From NCBI GenBank assembly GCA_029931535.1, contig JAQPZY010001659.1:4098001-4162000 (forward strand): a stretch of 64,000 nt of DNA. Direction: 5' to 3'. Positions 1 to 13,436 of the stretch are shown here, piece after piece. This DNA is from Margaritifera margaritifera (Eukaryota; Mollusca; Bivalvia; Unionida; Margaritiferidae). Below the pieces are notes generated by a model, which saw only the letters and a program-made list of their open reading frames with translations, had not been told where the DNA came from and did not search any database. The translations under genes were made by a program, and so were the position numbers. Every line of letters starts with the position of its first letter. Position 1 is the first letter of the stretch.

Positions 1-1272
1 TCATACCGTAGTGTGGCAATAGCCTTCGTTTGTTTGTTTGTTGTTGTTATACATGTATCTTCTGTTTTACGGCAACAGAGAGTTAGCCAGTATTTATGGA
101 TAGAACTTTATGTGATGAGCTTTAGAGTTTCAATGTGGATATTTGGGGAGCTCCTGATAAATTTCTAAAATGACCAGTGCAGTTTTAAATGTTTTTTAAG
201 AGAGATAGCTTTCTCAATTTATATTCTCCATAACGGGCATTTTTACCTATTTCATATAAAAAAAAAAAAAGAAAAAGAAGTCAGAAAAAACGTATTAGAA
301 TCGTCAGTTAATGTTGTTCCCATTTTTATCAAATCTCTTGAAACCATCTGCATATCAGATTCGTTTCATCTGATTATTACGAGTTAAGGTTTATCAGCCT
401 AATTGTCAGATACTGGAGCTTTCTGTCCATCTGTTTGTATGTTTCTGTCTTCTGCCTGTGTATTTTTAACTCAGTATCGGACATTTGTCAAAATAGTTAT
501 GCCTTATTCATCTATATGTAAGTATAAATCGATTATCGTGTAGGCCAATCTGATTAAAATCAACATCTACTTATTAGAAGTAGATCTGATCTCCATTATG
601 TCGGTGATCTCGATTTTTATTCAGATTGTAGCGGACGCATTTATCAACTCTGCTTAAGCAATAATATAGTCATGCTTTAGCTAACTTAATTCAAGGGACT
701 AAACAATTGATTTTGGGGGTGGGGTGGGTGGATTTTTTTTAAATTTTCGGCTCCCAAATAGCTTAAAAAATATTCTTGCTCTGATTTGTAAAAAAAAAAG
801 GTTGCCCTATAGTAATTCTTTTTAGAAGGCTCGTGTGAATTGACTAAGTTTTATTACGATATGACAACTTTAAATAAATTTACTTTGTTAGAGACTTTAT
901 CTATGATGTATAGTTTGTATGGAGTCTATGTCCCATCTTTGATTGATGGTGGAAGCCACGTTCTCAGCATGATTCCAAAGAAAAGTTTTGTGGTGTAACT
1001 ACCAGGCCGAAATGGGATAGTTAATTGAAGCATGTTCACATTCTCTTCGTCACAGTGACTTGAGAAGTGTAATTTCATCGAGAGAATTCTGTATATGATG
1101 TTACATTTTTGCATTTTTGCGGGGATGCGAGAGGTGTCCTAGTTCGATACTATCTGTAACAAAGAGAAGAGAACTCTCAAGATAGCAGGCACAATTAAAT
1201 GAAATCAACATTCTGTATCTAAAATTAAACATGAAAACAACATTGAATTATTCTACTTAATTAGGAACTACC

Positions 1273-1276
<4 letters not shown>

Positions 1277-1359
<83 letters not shown>
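1277..1359. repeat. (TA)n microsatellite
   Basis: Pure TA dinucleotide tract. Confidence 0.97.
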
Positions 1360-1363
<4 letters not shown>

Positions 1364-2222
1364 TGTAAATAATCAAATAATCAATTAACCAGAACATAGC
1401 CAAGATATACTTGAGATGTAGTAGGAAACCAATAATTCTGAATAATACTCAGATGGGCATGAATTAAAATAAATACAAAATTTTGAATGGTTTGTAACGT
1501 TCAAAGTTTGAAAAATTAATTTTAAAAATAATTATCGTAGAGCATGAAGTTGGCAGCGAAAAACTTTTTCAATAACAAAACCATTGTTATAATCACAAAA
1601 CAGTAATGACAAATTACTAAGAATCAATTCATAGCATTACTACATTTTCCTAATTACTAGATGTAAATTTCTAATAAAGGTAGACAATCTGTGACACTCT
1701 GTACTTGCAATTTCACATAATAAGAACAAAACAAAATTTCAGTTATTGAGAATTTCACAAATCTATCATTAAAACGATAGTTACAATGCTTTCAGATGCT
1801 CAGATACTTATGAATATTATGCTGACTTATCATATGAGAAAAGAATTTAAAATCTACAAAGAACAAAGTGGCAAAATCTAGAATTTTACAAAGAATAAGA
1901 TAATTTTATGCCTGTAACGAAGAGAAGACAACTCTCAGGATTGCAGGTACAATTAAGCTTGGGCCTGCCTTCCGAGAGCCACTTATACAGAGTTCCCGTT
2001 CTGGAATATGCAGAACTTTGCTGAAAATAGACATAGCGAAGGGGCGACTAGAGTAACTTTTGGTAACATGCAAGATGTTTTTACTCAGCACATTCCTAAG
2101 TCTAGGCACCTTTGTCAGAGCTCGTGCTTCTCTTGCGCTACATATCTGATGTTATCCATATTTTATTGACATAAAGGAAAACAGAATTTATATACGCTAA
2201 AAACTGTTATTTGTCCGTAACT

Positions 2223-2225
<3 letters not shown>

Positions 2226-2277
<52 letters not shown>
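2226..2277. repeat. (GA)n microsatellite
   Basis: Uninterrupted GA tract of about 50 bp. Confidence 0.97.
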
Positions 2278-2280
<3 letters not shown>

Positions 2281-3186
2281 ACTGACTATATGTCAGCAGA
2301 TGTTATATGTCCCTAACTGACACCAAGAAACGGGAATGTCGTCTCACTATCTTATGTCTTTTTACACTGAAATTTGGATTTAAATAAAAGATATTGTAAA
2401 GAATTCACAAGTAAATGTTATATTAAATTTGAGATGGCCAAACAATGACACTGATGATTAAAAAAGAAAACAGAGAACCTATCTCTATTAGTCTGCCATG
2501 ATAAGCAGGAAAAGTTCATTCATACGAAAGTATGAACCAAGAGTCTAAAACACATCAGCACCAAAGAAAACAATAATATTGGCAGGAAGTCTGTACTGTT
2601 TCAAGTGCTCTATATATTTTTAACTGTGAAACGGTGATAAAACGTTTTGTAAAATATACTCTGTTAGTAAAAAGTACTTTAAAAGTATAAGACGTTATTG
2701 GTTACGTTTCCATCTTCTGTTTCTGTCTCTAAGTATTCTCTGAGATAAGAAAATAAAATAATATTGGTCAGTTTTTTTGTTGTTTTTTTTGGGGTACCTC
2801 TCTCACAGTTAATTTTTGTCGAACATGCCTTGGCAGAAGCTTGACTTATTGATCACTTTGGTGTCTGTGTGTGTGTCTCGTGTCCGTCTATTCATCCACA
2901 CCCTAGATTACAGTTAATGCTAAAGTTGTTTGGATTGAGTTCAATGCTGAAGTTATTTACTTTCTATGTAAATGAAAAGTAGGCTCAACAAAAAGGGGGC
3001 CTCTTGTTTCTTATCTGTACGAGTTTTCCCCTACATGGATGCAGACTAGATGAGCCCAGACTAATTAGCAATGTCTGTAAGATTCTCTCTTGACCAAATA
3101 TTGTTATGCAATTAAATCTATGAGTTACTAATTATACTTTTTTGCGATAATTATTATCATGACAACAATACCTTCGTCATTGTAAA

Positions 3187-3197
3187 CTCTCTCTCTC

Positions 3198-3272
<75 letters not shown>
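3187..3272. repeat. (CT)n microsatellite
   Basis: CT tract with one CG interruption near 3209, lying about 390 bp upstream of the candidate first exon. Confidence 0.97.
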
Positions 3273-3275
<3 letters not shown>

Positions 3276-3660
3276 GTACTAAAATGCCTGAACATAGACT
3301 TTCTATCATATGTGGAGGGTATAATATTACAAAACAGGTGGAGACAAATGTTTAGATTGGCAGTACTGTGTAATCTGTTTGACAAGGTGATGATTGACCA
3401 AACTACCTTTGTCATAGGACTGAGTACTAATGATAGAAGAATGGGAACCAGTCTAGAAATGGGGGGGGAAGCTAAAATACATTCGGAACTTCTCGGTCAA
3501 TCCTAATTTTGTCCTACATAAGGTGGATCCGAATGCGCTTGTTGTTGTACCTAACATACTTCCGGTGTAGTCCAAAAAAAAAAAAAAAAAAAACATCCAC
3601 GTGTAGAAGATGTATACTCTCTCGGTATTAGTCAATGTTCCGCTAGTGCGGTAATTAATC

Positions 3661-3725
3661 ATGTCAAAAGGAAACAGTTTACACAAAAGAAAAGGCACCG
3701 CAGACTCAGAAGAAAAGAAGCAAAT
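3661..3725 (+). CDS. OGFOD3: candidate OGFOD3 first coding exon with GC donor
   Basis: An ATG at 3661, with an in-frame TAA nine bases upstream, opens a Lys-rich peptide starting MSKGNSLHKRKG. The exon would end before GCAAGT at 3726, which is the standard form of a GC-AG intron donor. It leaves two bases, exactly the phase exon 2 needs at 16403. The total frame then divides by three and gives 315 residues, near the family length. A short basic cytosolic tail before the membrane anchor is what OGFOD3 proteins have. Against it: the intron would be 12.7 kb and the base before the donor is T rather than G. An alternative phase-compatible GT donor exists downstream at 3769 but fits the consensus poorly. 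Another first exon outside the window cannot be excluded. Confidence 0.5.
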
Positions 3726-5955
3726 GCAAGTACTTCGAATTGAGTCTCTTCCCGTCCCAGATATGAGTGCAAAGGGCTCGTATCATTGCTTACAATTTAC
3801 TTACCTGTATCTAGGCATAGGACATGAATAATGAAGTACCAGTCTTTGCATCTAAACCAAGCTATTTTTCAATGGGGATGCATCCGAGAATGATAAAAAT
3901 AAAGTCTGAACTGTTTGTTATATACGCTATTTGGCGTGATTTCTCTAACTGAAATGAGTAGGCGTGTGCAATTCCAAAAAAGCGTTTCTATCGGTTTTCA
4001 GAAAAACGTGGTTTCACGTAGTTTCATGAAAATGAATAGAGTCTAAAACTCTTAATTACAAAACATGCTTATAGCTTCAGTTTTAATAAGTACAAAGAAT
4101 GAAAGCTATAGTAAGTCACATTTGTGAGCAGTCATCTGAGGAATACATGTACCATTTGCACTATCCCATATTCATTTTCATGAAATCTAAAACAAATTTT
4201 AGCCCATCATTAAAACTCTTTCATATGTGTTTATAAACTTATTTCTACAGAATATATCCATGTATAAATTATACTTAACTTGATAAATAAAAAAAATATT
4301 GTATAGTCACCATAATAAGGGGGAGATAACTCAATGGCCTTCCTATTACTGATGATGCAATAAAGTTGTAAAAGCCTTCATAATAGGTTAAACTCATTCA
4401 TACTTCACAATTCCATGCTACTATAAGACATTTCTGATGTTATATAGTTTAAAAGTGAGTTTCTGATCAAGTTCCGCATTGAAATTAGCTGAAGCTATTC
4501 AAAGAAAACCTGCATTGAAAACGATAAAAGAAACTTGTATGTTAACTTCCATTGGGGATCTATTAGGTCTTATTTGAATTGTCTTTAGTGTAATCTTTAC
4601 TTTAGTATTAATTGCTTTATATCCAGGATGCTTGAACAATTCAGTTTGATACCCAATTTGTTACAGCCATTATTTTTGGTACATGGTACAGAAATTAATA
4701 AAATTTATATCATGCACAAAATTAGCATTTTTTGTTTTAAAATTAAAAAAATGAAGCACAGTGTCTAAACAGGTTGTAAAATACTTTATTTTTGTATTTA
4801 AAAAATTGGTTTTTCAACAACTGACAGTGTCACATGTCACTTGCACACTACTCAGATTAAAGTTGTACCTTCAGTATAAAAATAAATATTGCATTGATAG
4901 TTTGGGTTTGTTTGTTGACATTTGATTCTGTAAGAAAGGCTTCTGGTATTGTTGGAATATTCTGGTAGAATTGGAAATATATAAAAACAAACCAACGTTA
5001 TTGTTTAGATCAATCATAATCATTCGGTATATATATTATTTTAAAAAGAGGACTAAATTCATACAGGTATAATCTTGCCATGACACCGTTTCAGTTGAAT
5101 AAATTGAATACATTTATTTCCAAAGAAACATGAACACTATTTTGTTTATATGAATGAAAATCATTATATATATGAAACAACTTGACGGAAATTATCTTGC
5201 TAAATCAAGTTTCACACAATAACACCAGTGACAGACAGTTTGCTAAATATTTAAGTATAACTTGGCCTATTTACCGTACGGTCATTTCCATATGGCTGAA
5301 ACGACCAAGTAGGACTACTGAATATAGGCTTCGCACGGTAAATAGTGGTTATTTAGAAATATGAAACACACATCGATAAATTCCAGTGAGTTTGCAGCTT
5401 AAGACCTACCATGATTATTATCTCTTAATATGTGGAAATAAAAATTGTGAAGTTTTCAATTCTTCTTAAACATATGTAGTTTTCAATCTATGGGCCACTT
5501 AATGTCATAAACATGTGTCTGGATGTTTATTCTGTTGGGTTCCAATATTTTGCTTTCCAATATGTCAGAAAAATGATATGAAAATATACCATACAAGCAG
5601 ACCACTCTTCAGGAACCTGAGCAGCAACAGAAATTGGGAAGCTAGGAAGAGTTATGTTTCCTGACAGTCCTATATCTAATGTATCATAGAGCGCTTGGTT
5701 TTTACACACTTAAAAACTTAATTTTACCTTTTCAGAAATATACTCCAATCATAGTGATCCCTCATATTTTGAAACAGTAGCCATTTTTTATTTAAGTATG
5801 CATATCAAATCTCAATGTTATATTCCCTTGTACTCTTCTTGGCATGCTTATAGAGCAACAATTTGTTTTCCGCCAGTCATGTCAGAAAAAAAAACAACAG
5901 GCGGTGAACATCTTGCTGGTCTAGGCATGCTTACAACCAGACAACCCCATAGGTG
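3726..5955. other. non-coding, probable intron 1 (left part)
   Basis: AT-rich sequence with many stops in all frames. Nothing recognisable. Short open frames near 5.2 and 5.5-5.9 kb have no family features. Confidence 0.45.
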
Positions 5956-5963
5956 GCAGGGGA

Positions 5964-8585
5964 GAATGTTCGCTGATTCGGACCATGACTAATTTGGACC
6001 AAATTACAGGCTGATTCGGACAAAATGCCAGGCTGATTCGGATCATGTGAAATATTATAAGAAAACAATGGAACACACGTATCTGATTTATTTTAGTAGC
6101 TATTACTGTTTTTGCAAACATAGTAAGAGAATGTACAAGTTTGATTTTCCACTCTTAAATTTAGCCCCAAATCAGAACAAAATAGATTTAAACTATCACA
6201 TTTTAAAAAAAATTTAACCAAAATAAGAACAAAACAAAACCCCACAAACTTTTCAATGTTTACAATAAAGAAAACATAAAGTTATTATTTGAATTAATAT
6301 CTTTGAAACACATTTTGAAACTATTCATAAATCGATCTACTGTGGCTGACTTTCAACACTATTAATTAGCAACGTATATAAATTGACCCATGGCTTTTAT
6401 TGATTTCTTATGCAAATCGTGTTTTTTTGCATTATATTTACCAAATAAATATTGTGTAAAGAGTTATTGATCAGTAACACAATATTAAAACATACTTTAG
6501 TGTTATTGTTGAATTTTTATCTTGCAAGTAAAATTTCAATCCAGTAAACCAACTTATTTTATTTTCATTCTAACCATTGAAAAGTTAGCAAATAATAATG
6601 AATGTAAATATTTAATTTAAAGCACATATTAAATCCATTAAAGCTTGATTTCTGAATAGAGATTTTATTATATTAACACATATATGTATAATATAATAAC
6701 ACTTCCATATAACCAAAGATCACAAAGTTATTTAAAATCAACATATTTTGTGTTCCAGAATGGTATTAAATTCAGTAAATTGGAAACTGACAACAAAGGT
6801 GCTTTAATTGGTTAAACAGGTTTTGTAAATTGATGGTCATATGATCTCACTATTATTGTTTGCAATTAAATTAATTAAGGGCATACTGATCAAACAAAGT
6901 ATTAAACAGATGGTGATAATATGATGTTTAATTGCAGTGGCATTGATCAGTTTAGTGTTAGTAATTTGCATACAATTGATACATTATGAATTCAGGGGAA
7001 GAAAAATAACATGGTTCTTTAAACAAAGATTAATAAAATATATTTCATCTTTCAGCAGAGATAATACCACATTTTTGTTATGTTATTATTTTCTTTATCA
7101 TAATTAATATAGATGTATGATATTGAGATATGATATTATATTGATTTGACAGGATCCCAGTTTAGTTTTTTAGTATTTAAGTTTTATTGAATACTATTAG
7201 TATATAGTACAATATTCAGTATAAAGATAAATTCTGCATAAATATAACAAAAGCCTTAACATACTCAGACCAGTATATATAAATGAATAAAATATAACAA
7301 AAGTCATAACATACTCAGACCAGTATATATAAATGAATAAAATATAACAAAAGTCATAACATACTCAGACCAGTATATATAAATGAATAAAATATAACAA
7401 AAGCCTTAACATACTCAGACCAGTATATATAAATGAATAAAATATAACAAAAGCCTTAACATACTCAGACCAATATATATAAATGAATAAAATATAACAA
7501 AAGCCATAACATACTCAGACCAATATATATAAATGAATAAAATATAACAAAAGCCTTAACATACTCAGACCAGTATATATAGATGAATAAAATATAACAA
7601 AAGCATGAGCATACTCAGACCAATATATATAGATGAATAAAATATAACAAAAGCCTTAACATACTCAGACCAGTATATATAGATGAATAAAATATAACAA
7701 AAGCATGAGCATACTCAGACCAATATATATAGATGAACAAATATTTACTGCATATGTTTCTTTTCATGATTTTTTGTAATTTGCATAAAATTAAATGATA
7801 CATTATGAATTCAGAGAAATCAAATAACATACAGTGCTTTAAACAAAAATTAATAAAATAGATTTCATCTTTCTAAAGAGATAACATTACCATTTTCATT
7901 ACGTTATAATTTTCTTTATTATAATTAATACGAGGTCATATTTTAGTGTATAAGCTTTTTTTTAGTACTATTAGTATATGGTACAATATACAGTATACAG
8001 GTAAATCTAACAAAAGCGTTTACATACCCAGACTGGTATATATAAACCAGTATATATAAATGAAAAAATATCTACCAAAATCATTAACTTACTCGGACCA
8101 ATATATAAATATAGATGAAATTTTTTTTTACTGTATGGACTATGTTTTCATGATCTTTTTCAGTGTTAGTAATTTTATCATTTCTCAATAAAATAAAGTG
8201 AACTATTTAAATTTTTGAAAAAAGGTGAATGAGCTGCTTTGAAAATATTTTACTATTAAATTGGCAATGCAAGATAAACAGTCTTACATTATTTCATTTG
8301 ATTTGTATACAGAACAATGGCATTATCTCGTGTAAAATCGGGGTTTTGTTTCCTTAAATGCAGTTTTGAACTGCTCAACATACCTGGGAATAATGAGAAA
8401 TATCATATTTGAAACAAGTGTAAATGTCACATTTAAATCTAAGATGAAACTTAGTAATATTTCACATGGTCCAAATCAGCTCGTAATATGGTCTGGATCA
8501 GCCTGGCTTTTGGTTTGAATCGGCCCATAATTTGGTCCAAATAAACCTTGTCCAAGTCAGCCATGGTCTGAATCAGCCTGCACCT
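5964..8585. mobile_element. 2.6-kb non-autonomous TIR element with 8-bp target duplication
   Basis: Both ends carry inverted, internally repetitive termini built on GCTGATTCGGACC-like units. The left copy runs to about 6050. The right copy runs from about 8465 and reads in reverse as GGCTGATTCAGACCATGGCT. GCAGGGGA directly flanks both ends (5956-5963 and 8586-8593), an 8-bp target site duplication like those of hAT, P or Merlin elements. The interior is very AT-rich with no transposase frame, so the element is non-autonomous. It contains a 50-bp minisatellite flanked by a diverged direct duplication. The superfamily is not settled. Confidence 0.75.
7241..7738. repeat. 50-bp minisatellite, 10 copies
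   Basis: Unit starts AATATAACAAAAGCCTTAAC and repeats every 50 bp at 7241, 7291 and so on to 7691. Lies inside the 2.6-kb TIR element. The minus-strand open frame over its right end is a by-product of the repeat. Confidence 0.95.
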
Positions 8586-8593
8586 GCAGGGGA

Positions 8594-10075
8594 TAGTTTC
8601 ATAAATTGGCCTCTGTCAAATTTCTTAACTTAAGACAATGATGTGACTTTTTCAGCTGTTATTCTTTAATAATTAAAGATATGGATATATTTGTGAATTA
8701 GGTGTTTCTGGCTTGTGTTGTTCTTGAAATTGATGTGAGGCATGTACACCTCCCATAGTTACTTCACAGTATGCATACGGTGAAATACCAATAGTTGGCT
8801 AGGAATCAGAAGTAGCCCGGCACATCTTTTTACTCAGATACACTCAAATATACTCAAAGACACTCAAATATACTCAAATACACTAAAATCTACACATGAA
8901 ATATATGTAAAGAGGTATATTTATAGACGTAGAAAAGTTTTTAATCGATAATTGATGAATGTTAACACTTTAAACCTCCACTTTCTCTGCTATTGACTGC
9001 GGACATGATTTGCCTCCACTCTGTTATTGACTACAAACACATGACATATCAAATTCACAAATCAAAATGGACTGGACATGCTTTATTTCTGTAAATGGTA
9101 TATGTAAGACTAAAATGGAAGGATACAAAATTTTAATGTACCTTTATTTCCTTTTTTTGGTTGGAAACATAAAAAAGTAATAAAGAATTTAATGGAGAGT
9201 TTTATTAATTTTTAATAATAATTGACAGAGATGAAATCTTTAATTGAGTTGAACAATATTGACATCTTAAGCAGATTTTGATTGAGTTTTCTTCTTCGTT
9301 CTTTTAATCAAGTGATGTTATAACATTATAAAAATAATAAAAATAAAAACACTACAACAATAAAAATTGAACTGAAGCATATGGTCTTAGTTCTGAGTAA
9401 GAGTCTAAGAAAACAAATTTACCTGACAATATTTGGACATCTGTTCATTATACACTTAATAACATATGTTTATGTAGTTAATTGGAATAAGAGTTAAAGT
9501 TAATGAAACACAAGATGAGTAAGTTGTCTCGATGAATACCTGAACTTTCATAGAATGTTTTTGTAATGATTAGTAAAAGTATTCTCAGTGAAGCCTTAAT
9601 TTCTATTTGTGACACATTATACTGAATGGTGGGAGTTTTTCACTTCCGACAATTTTTATGTTTTTGTAATAGTTAGTGAAAGTATTTTCATGGAAATCCT
9701 AATTTCTATTTTGTACCTTATTACGCTGAATGGTAGAAGTTTTGTACTTCTGACAATTCTGATTGGCAAATTCTGATTTTGTTTGTTTTTATGTACATCA
9801 GGGTTCTCTGAAACGCCAAAATCCATGTAAAAGTATGCATACTTTTCATTTTTGGATGCATGAAAATTCCAACAGCTGAGTCCTCGGTATGCAAGCTTTA
9901 TTGTCCGCTAAATTCTCCTTTATTTAATCCGTTTCTACAAAGTGAGTATCAATCATATAGTGTGCTATCAGATAAAGTTCAGGCGATTTTAATGGGATTA
10001 GGTGAAGATGCATAGGTTAGATCTTAAGAGATTAAGGAGATTAAGACACCTGTTAAATGATTGTTGGTGCCTACT
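8594..10075. other. non-coding, nothing recognised
   Basis: AT-rich intronic sequence. A short CACTCAAATA/TACTCAAATA tandem run lies at about 8836-8885. Two diverged copies of a segment reading TGTAATgaTTAGTgAAAGTATT lie at about 9560 and 9665. Confidence 0.5.
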
Positions 10076-11805
10076 CAGGGATGGTGCTGGCTTTAAAAAA
10101 GTAATCGCCAGAAAAATCTCCAACTGCAATATTTTGTCGCCAGTTTTCAAAAAATGTCGCCAAGCAAGGAGTCAATATTTTTCCATGTCTATTAATGTAG
10201 TAGGCAATGAAAATTTAAAAAGATGGGGTATTTATTACTTTATTGACAACAAACAATACAATACCACAATATTACCGAATAAATCATTACATGACTGTTT
10301 TGTATGCTTATTTATAATGTTTTGCACTATTAAAATGTTGTTTCATAAAAATAATAAAATTGAATGTCACATGAGTATGCATTGTGATTTTACGGCTGCC
10401 CACTTGCTGAATGCAGTTTCAAAATCGAAGCCTCCTTCACATTTTTACGTGCTGATTTTCATTAGATTCTCTGGAGTTGAGATGCTGAGTTTATTCCTGA
10501 TGTCAGTTTTGATGAGATTCATCTTACTGAACCCACATTCATAGTATACAGTGCTGACTGGTGACACCAGGAGTCTCTCTGCAGCTGCAGATACACAAGG
10601 ATATGTTGACCTGGATTGCACTGCCAACTGAACCAAGTCCTTAACACCTCTATACACCTTACCATTCCTGAGAACCTGAACCCTAGCATAAGCCACAAAG
10701 CCAGCCAACTCCTGAGTAACCTCTGACTGACTACCTAACCCACAAGTAGACAAGCAACCTTAAACAATGCTTGAAATCTCTAAAAGAATGGAACTGTTAG
10801 CCTGTGAACCATACAAATAGGGATCAAACAACTTGGTTAGAGCACTTAAAACTATTGAATTCCCCTCCTCTGGGAATCTTGCCTTCAGATTGTCGATAAC
10901 AATATCTACAAACTTGGCACAAGAAGATGCAGCCTCTGTCCTTTGCTTTAGTATTAGTACCATCACTAATTGTATGGCCTTTCTACTCTAAAGTACACAA
11001 ACTGATGAATCTAAACTTGGTTCTGCTGGAATCTCAGAAAGAAACCTAGAAATATTACTACCAGACTCTGACCTCAGACCTTCAAGAACTTCAACAGTGG
11101 AGTGGAGAATAAGGCTTATTAATAATACTTCATCCCGGTCCAACCACTTTGAAACACTTGTATAACATAAGGTTCAGTGACTGGGTTGTCTGATGCACTT
11201 GCACTAAATCCAAATGCTGTTAATTTTGTTAACTTACTCTTAGGATGAGATGATGAACACAAAAAGTCTAACTTACGTTTACCTATGACAGTGTATAGTC
11301 CTGATTGAGACTGAAATTTTTTTCATTTGCTTAGTATTTATACAGAATGATTGGTGCTTCAGAGGTAATCAGTTTTCTTTGAAGTTTCAGCAAAACTATT
11401 TTTTTCTGGTACATTTAAAAAAAAAAAAAGGATTAGCCATTGTTTGGTCAATTGTAGCTAGTCCGGTAGCATGACTATATGAGTGTATCACAGCATACAG
11501 TACTCAGGCCAGATGTCAGCATAAGCGGATTATGCTATAACATTGCACTGGTAAGATGGTTTGTCAATATGAACAAAGGATTTGTTTATGTATCAATAGA
11601 TAGATTACAGTGCATTTTATATCCAAGTTTGCGGTTTCCTTTCATGGTGCCTTTGAATTCCTCCACTCTAAACCAATGATTGTACATACAGGTTTTAACA
11701 GCCAGAAATGTTGTCCCCAAAATAATCGCAAGATGGTATAGTTCGTCGCCAGTCAGGGAAAAAAATAGCAATTTGCGACATTGGCAAAGCCCAGTGTGAT
11801 CCCTG
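10076..11805 (-). mobile_element. decayed hAT transposon
   Basis: The left end starts CAGGGATGGTGCTGGCTTT. The right end, read on the minus strand, starts CAGGGATCACACTGGGCTTT. Both begin with CAG, as hAT termini do. Between them the minus strand carries pieces of a hAT transposase. No matching 8-bp target duplication was found, so the ends are provisional. Confidence 0.6.
10445..11330 (-). pseudogene. hAT transposase fragment (KIAA1586/ZNF862-like), broken
   Basis: Read on the minus strand, the right part around 11.17-11.3 kb gives a frame with YTVIGKRKLDFLCSSSH. The middle (10760-10966) reads KFVDIVIDNLKARFPEEGN and LTKLFDPYLY. The left (10445-10753) ends with STVYYECGFSKMNLIKT, then RNKLSISTPENLMKI. 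The last phrase has the layout of the hAT C-terminal dimerisation region (…S…E.GFS.MN.IKT..RN.L…L..LM.I). Stops and frame changes separate the pieces, so no full transposase is encoded. The zinc-finger and catalytic N-terminal parts were not recognised. The open frame of 180 codons on the opposite strand is a shadow. Confidence 0.7.
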
Positions 11806-13205
11806 TTAATGATCATTTTGATCAAAGGACTACCCGGTAATTGCTTTGACACCTTTCTTTGATAAGCATTACTTGGCACAATTTGAATTCATTTTTTCAT
11901 ATTAAAAATCCTTTAGCGATGTTTGGATCACTTGCATGTTAGCATATACCATATTTAGAAAAATAGTGCCAAGATTTTGGGATTTATTTTGTATGTTGGA
12001 GGAGTACGAACTCCCATGTTAATCATCATAAATTGTCATAAAATCTGCTGTTTTTCAATGTCATGTACAGAGATACCTTCGTTTTCAAGTGATTTTCATA
12101 TATAGTCATACATGGAAGTAGCTGCCGATAAATGACTCAGATACAAATTAAGATTATCATATATGTACTATTCTGATGACAACTTTACACAATTTCTTTG
12201 GCACCAAGTGCACGGTGTAGATTCTCATGAGACTAGCTGACAGAAATTAGTAGATGCATCTAGTTTTGATAAATACAACAGAATGCCAAATGGACTGAGA
12301 GATTTGTGAATGAATCATGAAATAGGACATTCCCATGGGCTGAAAAACAAGAAAACAATGGAACATTATTTGCCTTTTGCACATGGTGTTGTGACTGTGG
12401 AAGGAATAATGCAATGTTAACCCAAGGAACACTAAACTTGCAAAGTTCAACATAATCACATCAAGATATAGGGCAGTGGACATTTAAAACAAGAAACTGT
12501 TACAAAATTATGAGGGTGATGAAGGAAAGTCCAGAATTAAAGGATTTTGATCCTAAACATGCTGTGGAGAAATTTGTTAAAGTTTGTTTTAAGAAAAAGA
12601 TGAATGTAGTATGCTGTGTTGCTTAAAGATGAAATGAAAAAAGTGAATGTAATATGGTCATTTGTTTCTTCTTCCAGTGTCTTGGAAAATTGATTTCAGA
12701 TGGAATTCAGCTAATTGCATAAATAAATGTGGAAAATAAAGTGTGATCTCTTTCTCGATTCCTTCTAGCTGCACACAAAGTTAAAGAATGGTAAGGTCAA
12801 GGCATTGAGAATTATTATACAGGTAGTTGCAACATTACAGTCACAATTGTCACGGTTATAAACTGCCTTAATTTTTCATTTGTTTATTATAATACTAAAT
12901 ATTTCACAGTGAATGAGCATTAGCAATCTGATGGCACAACAATACACTTATAATGTTCGAAATTATTGCAAGGGAAAGAAAAGTATTGTTATTGTGACTG
13001 CAAGTTTTAGTGCTTGGACTGCAACTTTTTTTGAGAAGCAGTCCTGGACTGCAACTTTCAAAATCCTGTGGAGATCCCTGCCTATCTTGTGAATGAGTTT
13101 TACATATTTCATTGGTTATTTATTCATTTTGTTTGGACAGCAATAAATTAATTATGTATTTAATATGTAGCGAATTGGGTTTATACCAAAAACTTAGACT
13201 CTCTC
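11806..13205. other. non-coding, possible transposon debris
   Basis: No gene recognised. The sequence at about 13.05-13.08 kb ends GGAGATCCCTG, which in reverse reads CAGGGATCTCC and resembles the termini of the neighbouring hAT element. No partner end was found. A plus-strand stretch near 12.51-12.60 kb reads PELKDFDPKHAVEKFVKVCF but has no identifiable family. Confidence 0.35.
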
Positions 13206-13244
13206 TTGAATATTGTTCTCAAAATTCATTCACCAACTTCACTT

Positions 13245-13436
13245 GCAATGCCTCATCCCAAAAGAGCCAGAGTATCATGTTGGCCATGTGGAGAATGCAA
13301 GGATGATGCCATAATTAATAGTATTATGTGTGAGGCCTTCCAGAAATGGTTTCATTACAGCTGTGAATTTCTGTCCAGCAAGACCTTCCGGTTGCTTGGG
13401 GAGATAAATGACTCTTATCAGTGTCTGGCCTGTACA
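13245..13436 (+). pseudogene. PHD-finger-like fragment
   Basis: The frame from ATG 13245 reads PKRARVSCWPCGECKDDA, then SIMCEAFQKWFHYSCEFL and SYQCLACTLQ. The spacing of Cys pairs, the W-F-H-x2-C core and the terminal C-x2-C match a PHD-type zinc finger, a domain often found in mollusc transposable-element ORFs. The frame then runs into a 37-bp minisatellite that supplies repeated codons and soon stops. No splice context or downstream gene is visible, so I read it as a mobile-element fragment. A real exon is possible but less likely. Confidence 0.5.

Larger units (their letters stand above)
1..3660. other. intergenic, microsatellite-bearing
   Basis: No coding region is supportable. The stretch contains (TA)n at about 1277-1359, (GA)n at 2226-2277 and (CT)n at 3187-3272. 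A direct repeat of about 48 bp lies at 1151-1198 and 1912-1958 (core GTAACaAAGAGAAGA). If the exon at 3661 is real, the promoter and 5' UTR of OGFOD3 fall in its last few hundred bases. No TATA box or other element stands out there. Confidence 0.5.

Noticed and set aside
10002..10544. 180-codon plus-strand open frame
   Set aside because: It starts upstream of and overlaps the hAT terminus and the antisense transposase. It has no domain and its right end mirrors the transposase C-terminus.
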